A stretch of 64,000 bases of DNA from an uncultured Pseudomonadales bacterium (GTDB lineage Bacteria > Pseudomonadota > Gammaproteobacteria > Pseudomonadales > Azotimanducaceae). The translations under genes were made by a program, and so were the position numbers. Positions 34,968-43,502 of the stretch are shown here, piece after piece. The DNA is taken from assembly GCA_951813515.1 (NCBI GenBank), contig OX638346.1, positions 3,155,617 through 3,219,616 of the forward strand, given 5' to 3'. The notes beneath the pieces are model-generated. The model was not told where the DNA came from. It worked only from the letters and a program-made list of their open reading frames with translations, and ran no database searches. Within the stretch, counting starts at the first letter, position 1; each line of letters begins with the position of its first letter.

Positions 34968-37529
34968 TCACCACCTGTAGCGAATCCGCGCCTGGAAGTG
35001 GCGTGGCAGTTCCGGCAGGACGATCACGCCGCCGAAGAGATTCGGGAAATTCGATCGGAAGTAGCGCTCGTCGGTAAGGTTCTTGGCGGTCGCGCTTAAT
35101 ACCCAGTGCTCCGTCTCGAACACCGCGCCGACGTTCAGCAGCGTGTAACCCGGTAGCGTGACGGAGTTGGAGAAGCTGGAATGGACAGCCACTGCGTCGA
35201 CAGCGCTGGCGCTGACGGCGAAGCCGTTGCCGAAGTCGTAGGTGCCGGTCAGGGCCCATATGTTCTCCGGTATGCCCGCGCGTCGGGCGCCCTGCGCGCC
35301 CGGACGAACGAGGATGCCCCCCAGCGAACCGCCGTAGAAGGTTTCGGGTGCGATGCCGGGAATGTCGTCCGCGCCGATGAAGCTGAAGCGGGAGCCGGTG
35401 TCCTCCGTATTGAGGTTGACCACCTTGATATTCGAATACCCGAGGGTCATCACCAGTCTTTCGCTGACGACCCACCTCGCTTCCAACTCGGCACCCCGCG
35501 TATCGGTGGCCTGGTTGGTGACGATGGACTGCGCCGAAAAGTCCGTGCGCTGCTGTTCGTACATCGCCACCGCGAAGTACAGGGAGTCGTTCAGCAGGCT
35601 CCCTTTCAGCCCCAGTTCCCGCAGCTCCGAGACGTCGAAGGCCGTGCCGTCGGCGATATTTGCGGTGGTGATTTCGGACCCTTGTCCGGCGATCACGGTG
35701 GACTGGGCGGAGAGGGTAGCGTAGGGCCGCAGACCGAGGGGACTCTCGTAGCCCAGGCTCAGGGTCCAGGAAAGACCCTCCACTTCGTCGGCCGCATGCG
35801 GTCGAACGCAGGCGCCGGGTGGCAAGCAGAAGTTGTTCGAACTGGGGAGCAGGAGCTTGTCGACCGGTTGTCGGCTTTCCATGTCGATGACGTCATAACT
35901 TGCGCCTGCGAGCAGGCTCAGGCCATTGCTCCAGTCCGAATTGGCCAGCACGGCGAATCCGAGATCGAGGTAGTCGCCGATGTAGTACTCGGTGTAATCG
36001 TCGTCGATGCGGGTGGCGAGCAGCCGCCTGTCGAGCGGCCCTCCGGGCTGCGTGAGATCCCGGCGGTCGAAGTATTCGTTGGTGTAGTCGTCGGCGTGGT
36101 CGAAGCGGGTGTAGCGCGCCGAGGGAGAAATCTGTATCGAAGCCTCTGCGCCGCCGACCTCGAACTCGTTGGACCCGACCAGCTTTTCCTCCAGCACCCA
36201 CGTGTCGTGGAACTGGGAGAAGCCGTAGGCGGACTCGGCTACCGTGTCGGCGGACTCGAAGAACAACTGGTTCTTCCACTCCCAGCCGTTCTCCGCGAAG
36301 ACGATCGTGTCGAAATAGATGGTCAGTACCCGGCTGTCGAGGAGATCATCCGGGTCGACCAGGACCTGGTTGGGCTGGAGCTGCGCGATCCCCGGGTTCT
36401 CGATGCGCAGGAGGTCGGGGCGGCAGCCGAAAACGGCGGTGTCTCCGATGGCGCAGGTTCCCGGGAAGGGGCCGGGATGGCTCAGGAGGCTTGGATCGCC
36501 GGGTATCAGTCCGGCGGCGAACGGGTTCAGGTCCGGAAAGCCGTCGTTGTCGACATCGAACTCCTGGTGCGAGATGCGGCCATCGCCGTCGTCATCCAGC
36601 GGCAGGGGCTGCCCGGTGACGTAGATGCCGTGGTCGATGAGTTCCTGCGTCAGCCGGTTCCAGCCCCCGATCTGGTTGCCCAGGTGATCATGAAACATGC
36701 CGCCGAACTCCAGGTGCCAGCGTTCCGCCAGGTCCGTGTCGAACGATGCCTGCAGCAGCGTCTGCCGCGTGCCGGTGTCGCGATAGTAGCTGCCCGAGTC
36801 TTCAAACTCCCCGTACACGTAGTAGCCGAAATGGCGTCCTCCGAACGGTTCCGCGCCGCCGATCTCGGCGCTTAAGGTTCGCTTGTCCCAGCTTCCGAAA
36901 TCCACGCCGACGGCCCCTGTCCTGTCGTCGATGAACTGTCCGGTCTTCTCGATCCCGGCGGACTTGGGGTTGAAGTTGAGGTAGCCGCCGATCTTCGCCG
37001 GTCCGTAGATCGGGGAGGCAGGCCCGCGCACGATGTCGACGCGGTCCGACGCGCCGATGGGGGTCGGATAGTTGCCGGGATTGTCGAGCCGGCGCACCCC
37101 CCGGAAGTAGGTCTCGCCGGGCGTGCCCCGGATATCCAGGGAGCCGGCAACGCCGAAGAACGACTGCGTGAAACTGCCGGGCGCAAGCGCGATCAATTCG
37201 TCGATGTCCCGCATGTTGAAGCGGTCGATCATTTCCGAACTGACTGTCGATACGGACCTCGGCGTCTCCAGCAGCGACTTGTCCAAGCCGAAGACGGTTT
37301 TCACGGCTTCCCCCGGCAGGCTGCGGAGATCGCCGACCACCACGATCTCCTCGATAGTGCCCGACGCATCATCCATTTCCGTTACATCTTGCGCGCTCGC
37401 GAACGGCGCTGCGAGGGTCAGGATCGCGGTGGTCCAGAGCGCGGGACCCGTAGGCGCCGGGCGCGAAACGTCCCAGGTCCCGTCTACCTTTTCGCTTACT
37501 TGCGCTCCACGCGGTACAGCGCCGATCAT
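34968..37529 (-). CDS. TonB-dependent siderophore-type receptor with EF-hand loop
   Basis: 853 residues. Signal peptide (LWTTAILTLAAPFASAQ) after an unusually long N-terminal tail, TonB box EEIVVVGDL, plug (TPRSVSTVSSEMIDRFNMRDIDELI, DIRGTPGETYFRGVRRL, DIVRGPASPIYGPAKIGGYLNF) as in ferric-siderophore receptors, and a barrel ending RIRYRW. An extracellular-loop region holds a perfect EF-hand, D312 to E323 (DDDGDGRISHQE), followed by a second DxDxDG (325-330), so calcium may order the loop. A divergent phosphatase gene starts 37 bases away. Ligand unknown. Confidence 0.88.
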   Translation of the reverse strand: MIGAVPRGAQVSEKVDGTWDVSRPAPTGPALWTTAILTLAAPFASAQDVTEMDDASGTIEEIVVVGDLRSLPGEAVKTVFGLDKSLLETPRSVSTVSSEMIDRFNMRDIDELIALAPGSFTQSFFGVAGSLDIRGTPGETYFRGVRRLDNPGNYPTPIGASDRVDIVRGPASPIYGPAKIGGYLNFNPKSAGIEKTGQFIDDRTGAVGVDFGSWDKRTLSAEIGGAEPFGGRHFGYYVYGEFEDSGSYYRDTGTRQTLLQASFDTDLAERWHLEFGGMFHDHLGNQIGGWNRLTQELIDHGIYVTGQPLPLDDDGDGRISHQEFDVDNDGFPDLNPFAAGLIPGDPSLLSHPGPFPGTCAIGDTAVFGCRPDLLRIENPGIAQLQPNQVLVDPDDLLDSRVLTIYFDTIVFAENGWEWKNQLFFESADTVAESAYGFSQFHDTWVLEEKLVGSNEFEVGGAEASIQISPSARYTRFDHADDYTNEYFDRRDLTQPGGPLDRRLLATRIDDDYTEYYIGDYLDLGFAVLANSDWSNGLSLLAGASYDVIDMESRQPVDKLLLPSSNNFCLPPGACVRPHAADEVEGLSWTLSLGYESPLGLRPYATLSAQSTVIAGQGSEITTANIADGTAFDVSELRELGLKGSLLNDSLYFAVAMYEQQRTDFSAQSIVTNQATDTRGAELEARWVVSERLVMTLGYSNIKVVNLNTEDTGSRFSFIGADDIPGIAPETFYGGSLGGILVRPGAQGARRAGIPENIWALTGTYDFGNGFAVSASAVDAVAVHSSFSNSVTLPGYTLLNVGAVFETEHWVLSATAKNLTDERYFRSNFPNLFGGVIVLPELPRHFQARIRYRW

Positions 37530-37566
37530 TGTGTGCGGCCTTCGTACACCCGGAAGAAAGAGAAGA

Positions 37567-38325
37567 ATGCCGCAACTTTATCTGATTCGGCACGCTCAGT
37601 CGGAAAACAATGAACTGGCAGACTCTCGGATTCGCCGCGACAGGGGCGAGCCCCAGAGGATGACAGGTGGTGAAAATCCCAGGACTGCGGACCCCGGGCT
37701 GACACATATCGGCACCGCACAGGCGTTAGCGGTGGCCGCACACCTGAAACGCGACCAGGACCGGACGGATGTGCGGGATGGGCTTGTCGGCGATGACTGT
37801 TACGGTATCCGCAGGCTCTATTGCAGCCCGATGCTGCGCGCGCTTCAGACAGCCCGGCCCATGGGCGAAGCGCTGGGTCTGGCGCCCGAAGTGTGGGTCG
37901 ACATCCATGAAGGAGGCGGTGTGTGGCTCGACCGGCAGGACGGGCTCGGCCGCGTGGGGCACGGAGGCCTGACACGATCGGAGATGGAAACGCGGTTCCC
38001 CGGACTCAGGATTCCGGACGGCGTGACCGAATCGGGTTGGTGGAACGGGTCGTTCGAACCGCGAGAGCAGCTCGTCGCCAGGGCGGCACGTGTGGCGCAC
38101 GTAATCCGGGACGTGATCGCAAATGCGACAGAACGCATAGCGATGGTCAGCCATGGGACCTTCCTCAATCTACTTGTTCAGCACCTCGTGTTCGGCAGTC
38201 CCGTACCGGGTTGCAGATTCAGCAGCCACAACACGGCGATCAGCCGCCTGGACTTCGAGGGGGACCGCCTGATGGTCCGTTACCTGAACCGGGTGGATCA
38301 CCTGACCGATGACCTGATTACCTGA
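37567..38325 (+). CDS. Histidine phosphatase family protein
   Basis: 252 residues. LIRHAQSENN gives the phosphoryl-accepting His and Arg (RHG-type motif), SPMLRALQTARPMGEALG the second conserved Arg region, and MVSHGTFLNLL the second catalytic His. It is a phosphoglycerate-mutase-like phosphatase; substrate unclear. The start is ATG 37567, where RHA-homology begins eight residues in; the frame continues upstream only over the divergent receptor gene. Confidence 0.88.
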   Translation: MPQLYLIRHAQSENNELADSRIRRDRGEPQRMTGGENPRTADPGLTHIGTAQALAVAAHLKRDQDRTDVRDGLVGDDCYGIRRLYCSPMLRALQTARPMGEALGLAPEVWVDIHEGGGVWLDRQDGLGRVGHGGLTRSEMETRFPGLRIPDGVTESGWWNGSFEPREQLVARAARVAHVIRDVIANATERIAMVSHGTFLNLLVQHLVFGSPVPGCRFSSHNTAISRLDFEGDRLMVRYLNRVDHLTDDLIT

Positions 38326-38432
38326 GGGTCGAAAGGAACGTCGGAATCGAGGTAATCCTGAGCACCGAAGCGCCGCGCACTGTATACCTGATGTGGGGAC
38401 GCACTGCGCCGCCAATGACTCGACCAGGGGCG

Positions 38433-38942
38433 TCAGCCGTCATTCTGGTCGGGACCAGGCGTTTCATCCGCATGGCGGGCGTGCTGTTCCACCACGCGCA
38501 ATCGGGAGTCCAGACCCACCACGGCTGTCCGGATGGCTGCGACCCCCACTTCCACCGAGCGCAGGCGGTCATCGAGCCTGTTGATGTCATTGCCCAGGTC
38601 GGTACGCAACTTCTCGATGTCGGCGCGGAGCTCCTGGCGTAGGCTGCCCATGTCGTCGCGCAGTTCGTGGCGTAGGTTGCCCATGTCGTCGCGCAGTTCC
38701 TGGCGTAGGCCGCCCATGTCGTCGCGCAGTTCCTGGCGTAGACCGCCCATGTCCTGGCGCAGTTCCTGGTGTAGGCCGCCCATGTCCTGGCGCAGTTGGC
38801 CTATCTCGGTGCCCAGGCGCGAGTGGGCTGTCTGGATCATCGTCCCAAGGGTGAGGGCGACGGTGATCGTGGTGGTCAGCATCGCGATGGTTCTGCCATC
38901 GAGCCAGGTAGGCATGCCATGCTTGCCGTTGCTTTGTTTCAT
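38433..38942 (-). CDS. Membrane-anchored coiled-coil protein with 11-residue repeats
   Basis: 169 residues. One TM helix near the N-terminus (TIAMLTTTITVALTLGTMI), then at least six copies of an 11-residue unit of the type LRQELRDDMGG, continuing into DIEKLRTDLGNDINRLDDRLRSVE. The hendecad spacing (hydrophobic at 1, 5 and 8) predicts a right-handed or straight parallel coiled coil of about 15 nm projecting from the membrane. No enzymatic motif. A short alternative start is at M10 (MPTWLDG). Function unknown; bacterial proteins of this shape are often scaffolds or prophage/conjugation accessory factors. Confidence 0.72.
   Translation of the reverse strand: MKQSNGKHGMPTWLDGRTIAMLTTTITVALTLGTMIQTAHSRLGTEIGQLRQDMGGLHQELRQDMGGLRQELRDDMGGLRQELRDDMGNLRHELRDDMGSLRQELRADIEKLRTDLGNDINRLDDRLRSVEVGVAAIRTAVVGLDSRLRVVEQHARHADETPGPDQNDG
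38647..38811. repeat. Five 33-bp tandem repeats inside the coiled-coil gene
   Basis: Units starting CCCATGTC at 38647, 38680, 38713, 38746 and 38779 are 33 bases apart and nearly identical. They encode the 11-residue repeats, so copy number could vary by slippage or recombination without losing frame. Confidence 0.85.
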
Positions 38943-39062
38943 GGCGAAATGCTCAGTGTCGGAATCCTGACTCTGCCTGCTGCAGATGCGTCTTGCCATA
39001 AGACAATAACACTCCCGATCGTGCGAGATCGCTTAACCTGGCCGCCACGCTACCCGGTTGGG

Positions 39063-40688
39063 TCAGCGGTCGCGGAGGCTGGAAAGTGTCGCGGCTGGCG
39101 TAATCGCTTCCGGATCGACGACGAGGTGCAGCAGCGCAGGGGCGCCGGCCTTCCTTGCTCGGCCAAAAGCCGCAGCGAAGTCATGGTCGTTTTCGACCCG
39201 TTCGCCGTAAGCACCGCAGGCGCGTGCCAATGCGGCGAAATCGGGATTGGCAAGCGATGTGGCGTGGACGCGTCCCGGAAACGCGCGTTCCTGGTGCGCC
39301 CGGATGGTGCCGTACATGCCGTTGTCGGCGACCAGGACGACGACGTGCGCGTCGTGCTGTGCGGCGGTTGCAAGTTCCTGCCCCGTCATCTGGAAGCAGC
39401 CATCGCCGGCGAAGCAGACCACCGTGCGTTCGGGGTTGCGCAGTTTGGCCGCGATGGCGGCGGGCAGTCCGTAACCCATCGAGCCCGAGGTGGACGCGAC
39501 CTGCGTGCCGAACCGGCGGAAGCGGTGGAACCGGTGAATCCATCCCGAGTAGTTGCCGGCGCCGTTGGTCACGACCATGTCCGGATCGCCGGCTTCCCGC
39601 AGCGTGGCCATGACATGCCCCATCGTCAGTTTTCCAGGTGAAGGGTGTGGCAGCTTCGACCAGTCGAGATAGCCGGCGTGTAGTGCGCCGATGTGCGCGG
39701 GACGTTTGCCGCGCGCCCGGGCCGCACGGAGAAACGGCCCGGGACGCGCCTGGATTGCGAGTACGGCCGGATGGACGCGCTGCAGTTCCCGGCTGTCCGG
39801 ATGGACGTGGACCACGGGAGTTCCGGGGGCGGGCAGGGCATACGACTGGCTGGGTATTTCCGAGAACCGCGTCCCCAGAAGGACCAGGAGATCGGTCTCC
39901 TCCACGACGCGGCGCAATGCCGGATTGAGTCCGATGCCGATGTCGCCCGCGTAGTTGGGGTGGTCGTGGTCGAATAGCTGCTGGCGACGGAACACGCAGG
40001 CCACGGGTACGCCGGCGGTCTCGGCAAAGACCGTCAGCGCCGCAACGTCCGCGGCGCGCCAGAGGGACCCGCCGACTACGACGAGCGGTCGCTTCGCGGC
40101 CTGCAGGCGCGCGTCGAAGGCGCGCATCGTCGCATGGTCGGGCGGTGTTTCCGCGACCTCCACGCGAGTGGCAGCGGGCGCAGGGCAGGGGTCCCCCAGC
40201 ATGTCCTCAGGCAGCGAGATCACTGCGGGACCCGGCCGTCCCGACAGGGCGACGCGGAAGGCGCTCGCGACCTCTGCAGACATCCTGCTGGCGTCTTCCA
40301 CCTCGACGACCAACTTCGCCATGCCCCCGAAGAACCTGGCGAAGTCCAACTCCTGGAAGGCGTCCCGGCCCTTCGCGGCACGTGCGACCTGGCCGGCGAA
40401 CAGAACGAGAGGCGTCGAGTCCTGCTGGGCGACGTGGACGCCGGAACTCGCGTTCGTGGCGCCAGGTCCGCGGGTGACGAAGACGACGCCAGGACGTCCG
40501 GTCAGCTTGCCGTCCGCCTCCGCCATCATGGCGGCGGCACCTTCCTGCCGGGCTACCACCGTCTCGATGGACGAGTCCCGCAGGGCATCGAGCACGTCGA
40601 GATAGCTCTCCCCGGGAACACAGAAGACGCGGTCGACACCCTGGTTCTCAAGGGTCTCGACCAGCGCTCGGGCGGCGGTTCGTGGCAT
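39063..40688 (-). CDS. TPP-dependent enzyme, acetolactate-synthase-like
   Basis: 541 residues with the three-domain TPP fold: N-terminal PYR domain (ALVETLENQGVDRVFCVPGES, and RQEGAAAMMAEA carrying the conserved Glu), a central domain, and the PP domain with GDGCFQMTGQELATAAQHDAHVVVLVADN (GDG to N motif) and SGSMGYGLPAAIAAKL. It resembles the large 'acetolactate synthase-like / benzoylformate decarboxylase' group and has no small regulatory subunit beside it. Which 2-oxo acid is used is unknown. An ATG at 40706 would add six residues. A decayed copy of its 3' end lies near 63.1 kb. Confidence 0.88.
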   Translation of the reverse strand: MPRTAARALVETLENQGVDRVFCVPGESYLDVLDALRDSSIETVVARQEGAAAMMAEADGKLTGRPGVVFVTRGPGATNASSGVHVAQQDSTPLVLFAGQVARAAKGRDAFQELDFARFFGGMAKLVVEVEDASRMSAEVASAFRVALSGRPGPAVISLPEDMLGDPCPAPAATRVEVAETPPDHATMRAFDARLQAAKRPLVVVGGSLWRAADVAALTVFAETAGVPVACVFRRQQLFDHDHPNYAGDIGIGLNPALRRVVEETDLLVLLGTRFSEIPSQSYALPAPGTPVVHVHPDSRELQRVHPAVLAIQARPGPFLRAARARGKRPAHIGALHAGYLDWSKLPHPSPGKLTMGHVMATLREAGDPDMVVTNGAGNYSGWIHRFHRFRRFGTQVASTSGSMGYGLPAAIAAKLRNPERTVVCFAGDGCFQMTGQELATAAQHDAHVVVLVADNGMYGTIRAHQERAFPGRVHATSLANPDFAALARACGAYGERVENDHDFAAAFGRARKAGAPALLHLVVDPEAITPAATLSSLRDR

Positions 40689-40915
40689 GGTCCGGTTATG
40701 GCGCATCCACGACTATGGTACAGGCACGGGTGCGCGAGATTTCAGTTCGTGGCCGGGCGGATTGCTATACTCGCGGTGCCCATTCGACTTGGGGCAGGCT
40801 GGAAATCCGGCATGGGTAGCTACGCAATCATGGACACTCCGACGGCGCCTCTGGCGGCCGGACTCATTGGGTCCGTGACGCCGACCGTCGCCGCCGCGTT
40901 GGCCAGCGCACGACC

Positions 40916-42130
40916 ATGAGCAGGCGGATCGGACTTCTGATCGCCGCGGCGATCGTACTTGGGGCAATCGCTCTCGCCATCCTCCTCGTTTCCCTCGCGC
41001 CGGAACCTGAACGCCGTGATCCGCCCTCGCGGATACCGTTCGTCGAGACGGCAAGTATAGTCGAGGACTCCGGTGCCATCCCCGTGCGCGGTGCCGGAGT
41101 TGTGCGGCCGTCCGCCGAGATAGGTCTTGCGCCGCAGGTTGGGGGACGCGTGGTCTGGGTAGACCCCGGATTCCGAAGTGGCGGGCGGGTCGACGAGGGC
41201 CAACTGCTATTCCGTATCGACGAGGTGGACTACGTGTACCGGGTGCGCGAAGCGGAAGCGGCGCTGGCTGCCCGTAGGGTAGCCCTGCTCGAAGCCGAGG
41301 AGGCCGCAGCGATTGCCAGCGACGAATATGCGCGCTTCTCGGCGCAACGGACCGAAGCGGCAGAATCGGACGCACCCAATCCCCTGACCGTCCGCCAGCC
41401 GCAGCTGGAGGCTGCCCGCGCAGCGCTCGGGCGGGAGGAAGCCAGGCTTGCCCAGGCCAATCTCGAATTGGCCCGCACCCGCGTCGAGTCGCCGTTCGAA
41501 GGCATCGTGCGGGAAGAACGGGTCGACGCAGGCGAGGTGGTGGCTGCGGACCAGCCTGTCGGGAGACTCTTTTCCACCGAGGCGGTTGAAATCGTCGTGC
41601 CGCTGACCGACGCCGACGTGGCGTTGATCCCCGGGCTGTGGGCCGATGGATCGGATGATGGTGCAGGAAGCGCCGCGGCCCGCGTATGGGCGACCTACGG
41701 TGACGTGCGGGAGTCCTGGCAGGGTTTCGTGGATCGGGCGGAAGCGTCACTCGACCAGGAAACACGCACGATCCAGGTGATCGTACGGGTTCCGGATCCC
41801 TTCGACACCGACGGCACCCGGCCGCCGCTGCTGGTGGGCAAGTTCGCGGAAGTGGATATCGAAGGGCGAGCGCCGGAGCGTTACTTCAGGATCCGCCGCG
41901 CCGCACTGCAGCCGGGCGATGAAGTCTGGTCCGTGCGCCGCAACGGGACCGTGCGAATCGTGCCGGTGCGCGTGCTGCAGCGCCGGGACGACGAGGTCTT
42001 CGTAACCGGCGCACTCGATCCCGCCGAGCGGGCCATTGTTAGCGGCGTCCGCTTCGCGACGGACGGCATGGAGGTGCGGGTCTCGGAGCGCCCGGTTTCG
42101 CAAACGGCGGTCCCGTCGCCCTCTGGATGA
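40916..42130 (+). CDS. Efflux RND periplasmic adaptor subunit (HlyD family)
   Basis: 404 residues. N-terminal TM anchor (LLIAAAIVLGAIALAILLVSL), a split biotinyl-lipoyl-like domain (GRVVWVDPGFRSGGRVDEGQLLFRID and SPFEGIVREERVDAGEVV) around an Ala/Glu-rich coiled-coil hairpin, then beta-barrel and membrane-proximal domains. It would link an RND pump to an outer-membrane channel. The stop overlaps the start of the broken RND pump gene by four bases (ATGA), so its natural partner is lost here. An orphan outer-membrane factor at 57.4 kb could have belonged to such a system. Confidence 0.87.
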   Translation: MSRRIGLLIAAAIVLGAIALAILLVSLAPEPERRDPPSRIPFVETASIVEDSGAIPVRGAGVVRPSAEIGLAPQVGGRVVWVDPGFRSGGRVDEGQLLFRIDEVDYVYRVREAEAALAARRVALLEAEEAAAIASDEYARFSAQRTEAAESDAPNPLTVRQPQLEAARAALGREEARLAQANLELARTRVESPFEGIVREERVDAGEVVAADQPVGRLFSTEAVEIVVPLTDADVALIPGLWADGSDDGAGSAAARVWATYGDVRESWQGFVDRAEASLDQETRTIQVIVRVPDPFDTDGTRPPLLVGKFAEVDIEGRAPERYFRIRRAALQPGDEVWSVRRNGTVRIVPVRVLQRRDDEVFVTGALDPAERAIVSGVRFATDGMEVRVSERPVSQTAVPSPSG

Positions 42131-42790
42131 ACGGCGACGCCGCCCACCACGGGGAGCCGGCTGGCCCGATCGCTTTCATGGCGAGCAACCCGGTTGCCGC
42201 CAATCTCCTGATGCTTGGGATCCTTGCGGCGGGAATCGTGTCGCTCACCGGCCTGGAGCGGGAAGCCTGGCCGACCGTGCCCTTCAACATGATCGAAGTC
42301 AACATGGCGTATCCGGGCGCCGCGCCCGACGAAGTCGAGGAGTTGATCGTCGCCAAGATCGAGGAAGAGGTGCGCGGCCTGGAGGACGTGAAGTCGGTCA
42401 AGTCGGTCGCGGCGCCGGGGATCGCTTCGGTCCGGGTGGAGTTGAAGACGGATACGGACATCAGCCGGGCGATGGACGATATCAAGGCGGCGGTAGGCCG
42501 GATCCAGTCCTTCCCCGGCGCCGCGGAGCGCCCGGATTTTCGCGAGATGAGCAATCGCCAGAGCATGATCCGCCTGATCGTATACGGCGACATCTCCGAG
42601 CGCGCGCTCAAGGAATTGGCCTAGGCGTCATTCTGGGTCACCTGGTGCTGGGCGTGGCGGTGAGCGCCGCATCGCTCCTCGGCTTCTTCGGCTTGGCCGG
42701 GGTGGTCGTCAACGACTCGCTCGTGATGATCGATTTCATTGATCAACGGCTGAAGGAAGGGGCGGCACCGCGGGAGGCGATCATGGAGGA
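42127..42790 (+). pseudogene. RND efflux pump permease, internally deleted and truncated
   Basis: The first 165 codons are a normal RND N-terminus (ASNPVAANLLMLGILAAGIVSL, YPGAAPDEVEELIVAKIEEEVRGLEDV, YGDISERALKELA) and stop at a TAG at 42622. Overlapping in another frame from about 42612, sequence typical of the far C-terminal membrane domain appears: GVILGHLVLGVAVSAASLLGFFGLAGVVVNDSLVMIDFIDQRLKEG...REAIMED. About 700 codons between are missing, and the last 100 or so residues after REAIMED are also gone, replaced by the MAPEG gene. It cannot make a working pump. Confidence 0.85.
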
Positions 42791-42804
42791 TCCCGATTAC
42801 AGCC

Positions 42805-43179
42805 TTGTACGCCGTGCTGCTGGTTGCCGTTCTCGTCTGCCTGACGACTCGGATCGGTGTGTTGCGGGCGAAGACCGGTATTTCCATCCTTGACGGTGGA
42901 AATGATCGGGTCGCAGTGGAGATGCGCAGACACGGGAACTTCGTGGAGCATGTGCCGCTGCTCATCGTTCTGATGGCCATTGTCGAGATCAACGAAGGCA
43001 GTCCGGTGTTTCTGCATGTGGTCGGCATCGCGTTGATCATCTGCCGTGTCGCGCACCCGCTCGGTTTGCGCCACGATCGATTCCAGACGCCCTTGCGCCT
43101 GATCGGCGCTGTCGGGACATCGCTGATCATGATCGCGCTTGGTCTGATGGCGCTCTGGCAAGGAGTCAGGGCGATTTGA
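42805..43179 (+). CDS. MAPEG family membrane protein, 5' end disturbed
   Basis: At least 124 residues with four TM helices: LYAVLLVAVLVCLTTRIGVLR, then NDRVAVEMRRHGNFVEHVPLLIVLMAIVEINEG and CRVAHPLGLRH. VAVEMRRHGNFVEHVPL is the conserved MAPEG stretch (membrane-associated proteins in eicosanoid and glutathione metabolism). In-frame sequence extends upstream as PITALYA, the usual family start, but without an ATG. The start seems to have been lost at the join with the RND remnant, so expression from TTG 42805 is uncertain. Confidence 0.72.
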   Translation: MYAVLLVAVLVCLTTRIGVLRAKTGISILDGGNDRVAVEMRRHGNFVEHVPLLIVLMAIVEINEGSPVFLHVVGIALIICRVAHPLGLRHDRFQTPLRLIGAVGTSLIMIALGLMALWQGVRAI

Positions 43180-43502
43180 GTGACTTCAGGCACTGAACCG
43201 CTGCTCTAGCGGCAAGGCCTTTGTTATAAGCCTGACACACTTCCATTTGTTGTTGTCAGACCGGTTCGTTTGCGGCGTTGACACTCTCCACGATGTGGCG
43301 TTAGGTTTAACGCGTCACTCACTTCGGGAGAGGCCCGTAGCGGATCGGGGGGAGTCGCTTGGCGCTTTCGCCGAGCCGGCAAAAGGTCGCGACGACGCTG
43401 GCGCACGTCGGGTGTGGCGGGCGCGTATCCGGGCGGCGCACGCAGCGAGTCTGCCGGCCTCGCACCACCATTCCTCGGTAGGCCGTCTCGGCAGGTGAAT
43501 TC
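43180..43502. other. Intergenic leader before the metal/SPFH operon, 323 bp
   Basis: No gene seen. It must hold the promoter of the operon starting at 43503. A perfect TTGACA at 43278-43283 is followed 18 bases later by TAGGTT (43302-43307), a weak candidate pair. I see no dyad of the MerR or ArsR/CadC type across it. Confidence 0.4.
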
